Shown here in pieces: positions 62,472-64,000 of a DNA stretch of 64,000 nt. Numbering within the stretch: the stretch's first letter is position 1; every line of letters starts with the position of its first letter. Both the position numbers and the translations under genes were made by a program. The stretch is from Ruminococcus sp. HUN007 (GTDB taxonomy: Bacteria; Bacillota; Clostridia; Oscillospirales; Ruminococcaceae), in contig NZ_JOOA01000002.1 in NCBI RefSeq assembly GCF_000712055.1, forward strand, positions 3,012,001 to 3,076,000, in the 5' to 3' direction. Below the pieces are notes generated by a model. It did not search any database. It was not told the origin of the DNA and worked only from the letters and a program-made list of their open reading frames with translations.

Positions 62472-62588
62472 GGTGCCGGCGTGTCTCTGACGCGCCGGTA
62501 TTATTTATAGTGCATCGAAGATGCACCGCTTCTGAAAAGGAATGCCTTTCGGCATGCTATTGAAAAACGGCCATCGTAGATGTCCGTT
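62472..62588. repeat. Cluster of four short hairpins
   Basis: GCCGGCG...CGCCGGT, GTGCATC GAA GATGCAC, ATGCC TTTC GGCAT and CGGCCATC GTA GATGTCCG follow one another within about 115 bases after the regulator stop. The first may be its terminator. The rest, to 62700, is AT-rich with no gene. Confidence 0.65.
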
Positions 62589-62711
62589 TAAAAAAGACAG
62601 ATATACATTTCGTGTAATGATCGAAAGCAAAATATGATAAACATAGTAAACAATATATTTTTATAATATTATTTAAAATTTGATAATGCAATGAATGTAT
62701 GTGCAGTAAGA

Positions 62712-62740
62712 TTGACTTGGATTTTTTTTAGTGTTATAAT
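62712..62740 (+). promoter_or_regulatory. Promoter of the lipoprotein gene
   Basis: TTGACT, 17 bases (including T8) and TATAAT, 60 bases before the start. Confidence 0.7.
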
Positions 62741-62800
62741 TCACTTTGGTGTGTCACGACTAACAGTGGCCCTAATTACTATTAAAGGATTGATTACTTA

Positions 62801-63592
62801 ATGAAAAAGTACATAATTGCAGTAGCAGCACTCGTTGCTATGCTTAGTCTCACAGCTTGTGGAGAAACTGCTACAAGCGAAAATACTTCTGAAAAGGCAG
62901 TGGAAGTTACAACTGCTTCTTATGAAGCAGAAGAGGAACAGGCTGCAGAGGATAATGAAAATGAAGAAGCAGCTAATGAGGAAGAAATTACAGAAGCCGT
63001 GACTGAGGCTGAGACCGAAGCAGTGGCTGATGAAACTTTTAAACCTGCTGAAGGACTCAGCAGCAAGTACGCTGACCTCGATAACAGAAGCTTTGTCTAT
63101 AACGGTCATTTATTCACTCTCGGCAAGACAACAATGCAGGAAATGGTTGATGCAGGCGTTACATTTAAAGGTAACTCTGATGAAAAGATGAACAAGGAAG
63201 TAGGTCCGGCGAGTGACGGAGATGATACAGTTCATAAAAGTTTAACCATTAGTGAAAGTGACTCACAGAGTATTGGCTGTGAATTTATTAATATTACGGG
63301 ATCAAGCATACCTGCAAAAGAGTGTGTAATTTGTTATGTTAGTGCATTATTATATGATAATCGTGGTGCTGCATTTAATGTAAGCGAGTCAGGCACTGTT
63401 GAATTTGCATTTCCGAAAGGCATTACAAGAGAGGATTTGTATGCAAACAGCGGAGATCCTACTGAAATAGATGATGATCTTAACAGGGTTGATTATCTTG
63501 TGGATTCTACAATGTTTGATGACGACAGCGGATACAAGTTCTTTTTTGAGGATAATAAGCTCTGCGAAGTTCATATGTCATGGCTTCCATAA
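62801..63592 (+). CDS. Acidic lipoprotein of unknown function
   Basis: 263 residues. The lipoprotein signal peptide has lipobox SLTAC (Cys20). A Glu/Ala/Thr-rich acidic linker of about 60 residues is followed by a globular domain from about 85 (FVYNGHLFTLGKTTMQEMVDAG, then FAFPKGITREDLY and the ending DDDSGYKFFFEDNKLCEVHM). The pattern recurs in Firmicute surface lipoproteins, but I cannot name a family. The acidic linker probably spans the cell wall. It has its own promoter and terminator. Confidence 0.75.
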   Translation: MKKYIIAVAALVAMLSLTACGETATSENTSEKAVEVTTASYEAEEEQAAEDNENEEAANEEEITEAVTEAETEAVADETFKPAEGLSSKYADLDNRSFVYNGHLFTLGKTTMQEMVDAGVTFKGNSDEKMNKEVGPASDGDDTVHKSLTISESDSQSIGCEFINITGSSIPAKECVICYVSALLYDNRGAAFNVSESGTVEFAFPKGITREDLYANSGDPTEIDDDLNRVDYLVDSTMFDDDSGYKFFFEDNKLCEVHMSWLP

Positions 63593-63608
63593 TGATTTAA
63601 ATATGATA

Positions 63609-63653
63609 GTAAGGCAGTATAGTCTACGCAGGCTATGCTGCTTTTATTTTTAT
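63609..63653 (+). terminator. Lipoprotein gene terminator
   Basis: AGTAAGGCAGTATAGTC pairs with GGCTATGCTGCTTTT (imperfect), followed by ATTTTT. Confidence 0.7.
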
Positions 63654-63727
63654 TGACAAAACTAATCATCCGTGCGAAAAATATATTGAGCAAAAAAATG
63701 CACGGAAAGTTGTCTTTCAGTTGTATA

Positions 63728-63739
63728 TATAGTGAACGT
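63728..63739. repeat. TATAGTGAACGT motif, fourth copy
   Basis: Exact 12-mer shared with 2619-2630 and, inverted, with 2652-2663 and 31355-31366. It lies about 90 bases upstream of the sigma factor start. Confidence 0.55.
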
Positions 63740-63791
63740 CATGATGAGAAGGGACGCTGAGCTGAGATTTACCAGCGTTCCTGAAAACAGC

Positions 63792-63807
63792 ATAAAGTGC
63801 ACTTTAT
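63792..63807. promoter_or_regulatory. Perfect 16-bp palindrome before the sigma factor gene
   Basis: ATAAAGTGCACTTTAT sits 20 bases before the start codon, just upstream of AAAGGAGAGG. It could be an operator or a short RNA hairpin masking the ribosome site. Confidence 0.5.
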
Positions 63808-63826
63808 CGTGAAAGGAGAGGAAAGA

Positions 63827-64000
63827 ATGAGTGATAAAAACGATGCTTTGTATGCCTTCAGAAAATACGGCGACACGGTACTCAGAGCGGCATATGCCGT
63901 TACCGGTAGTTATCATGAGGCGGAAGATATTACACAGGAAGTTTTTCTGAAGCTTCATGCTGCGCCTCAGAAATTTGAAAATGATGAGCATATGAAAGCG
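63827..64000 (+). CDS. ECF-type sigma factor, N-terminal part (cut by window end)
   Basis: 58 codons from ATG, with AAAGGAGAGG upstream. LYAFRKYGDTVLRAAYAVTG and then SYHEAEDITQEVFLKLHAAP is the sigma-70 region 2 core of ECF factors. The rest lies beyond the window. It resembles but is not the same as the sigma factor at 5936. Confidence 0.85.
   Translation, partial: MSDKNDALYAFRKYGDTVLRAAYAVTGSYHEAEDITQEVFLKLHAAPQKFENDEHMKA

Overview
The window looks like the chromosome of a gut or rumen Firmicute of the Ruminococcus type (Oscillospiraceae). The evidence is a secreted family-11 rhamnogalacturonan lyase carrying a type I dockerin (cellulosome-style), strong AGGAGG-like ribosome sites with several TTG and GTG starts, clean TTGACA-N17-TATAAT promoters, an Asn T-box in front of asnS, a zinc-binding (C+) form of ribosomal protein bS18, and both asparagine synthetases (asnA and asnB). 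This assignment is inference; no 16S rRNA or tRNA gene was recognised.

Layout. 0-3 kb: end of an unknown gene, then a leftward manA-glcK pair (manA frameshifted), then a 1 kb non-coding stretch with a strong leftward promoter and a cyclic-di-GMP-I riboswitch that has no clear target gene. 3-10.6 kb: a DUF2079 membrane protein, a small acidic protein, an ECF sigma factor with its anti-sigma-like partner, and a 995-residue lipoprotein joining a propeller-like half to a solute-binding half. 10.7-13.2 kb: leftward tmcAL, HAD phosphatase and rhomboid-like genes, translationally coupled. 13.5-21.1 kb: ackA, asnB, pyrB (with a PyrI-like zinc tail), mnmA, a phosphoribosyltransferase-like gene and a DUF4026 gene. 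21.2-25.7 kb: a heterodimeric ABC exporter divergent from an AraC regulator. 25.7-29.3 kb: prfB, a zinc-ribbon membrane protein, and rpsF-ssb-rpsR. 29.7-36.4 kb: acyl-CoA ligase, asnA, T-box-asnS and a diguanylate cyclase. 36.6-39.9 kb: GlsB-like protein and the dockerin lyase.

40-53 kb is accessory DNA. An AT-rich five-gene operon (41.0-45.1 kb) encodes a dynamin-like GTPase with coiled-coil and membrane partners. It is followed by a HipBST-type toxin-antitoxin operon with four operators spaced exactly 41 bp apart, a broken AAA ATPase, surE, a regulator/CPBP remnant/hydrolase set, and an AAA-ATPase/nuclease gene. 53.4-58.2 kb holds uvrB-uvrA, followed by a second sensor-GGDEF protein, an AlbA/Schlafen-type regulator preceded by ten helically phased ATTGAAGT repeats, a lipoprotein, and the start of another ECF sigma factor.

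Three themes cross the window. (1) A 110-bp palindromic, MITE-like element occurs six times, with compensatory base changes in its stem. (2) Ten frame lesions (manA 1, GTPase 1, its two partner genes 1 each, AAA ATPase 2, hydrolase 2, AAA/nuclease 1, AlbA regulator 1) shift the frame in the same direction and look like single-base insertions, mostly in A/T homopolymers. Nine of the ten lie in accessory genes; the long housekeeping genes are intact. (3) Cyclic-di-GMP signalling is suggested by one riboswitch and two cytoplasmic sugar-sensor/GGDEF proteins. The strongest candidate for an undescribed system is the dynamin-like operon at 41.0-45.1 kb.
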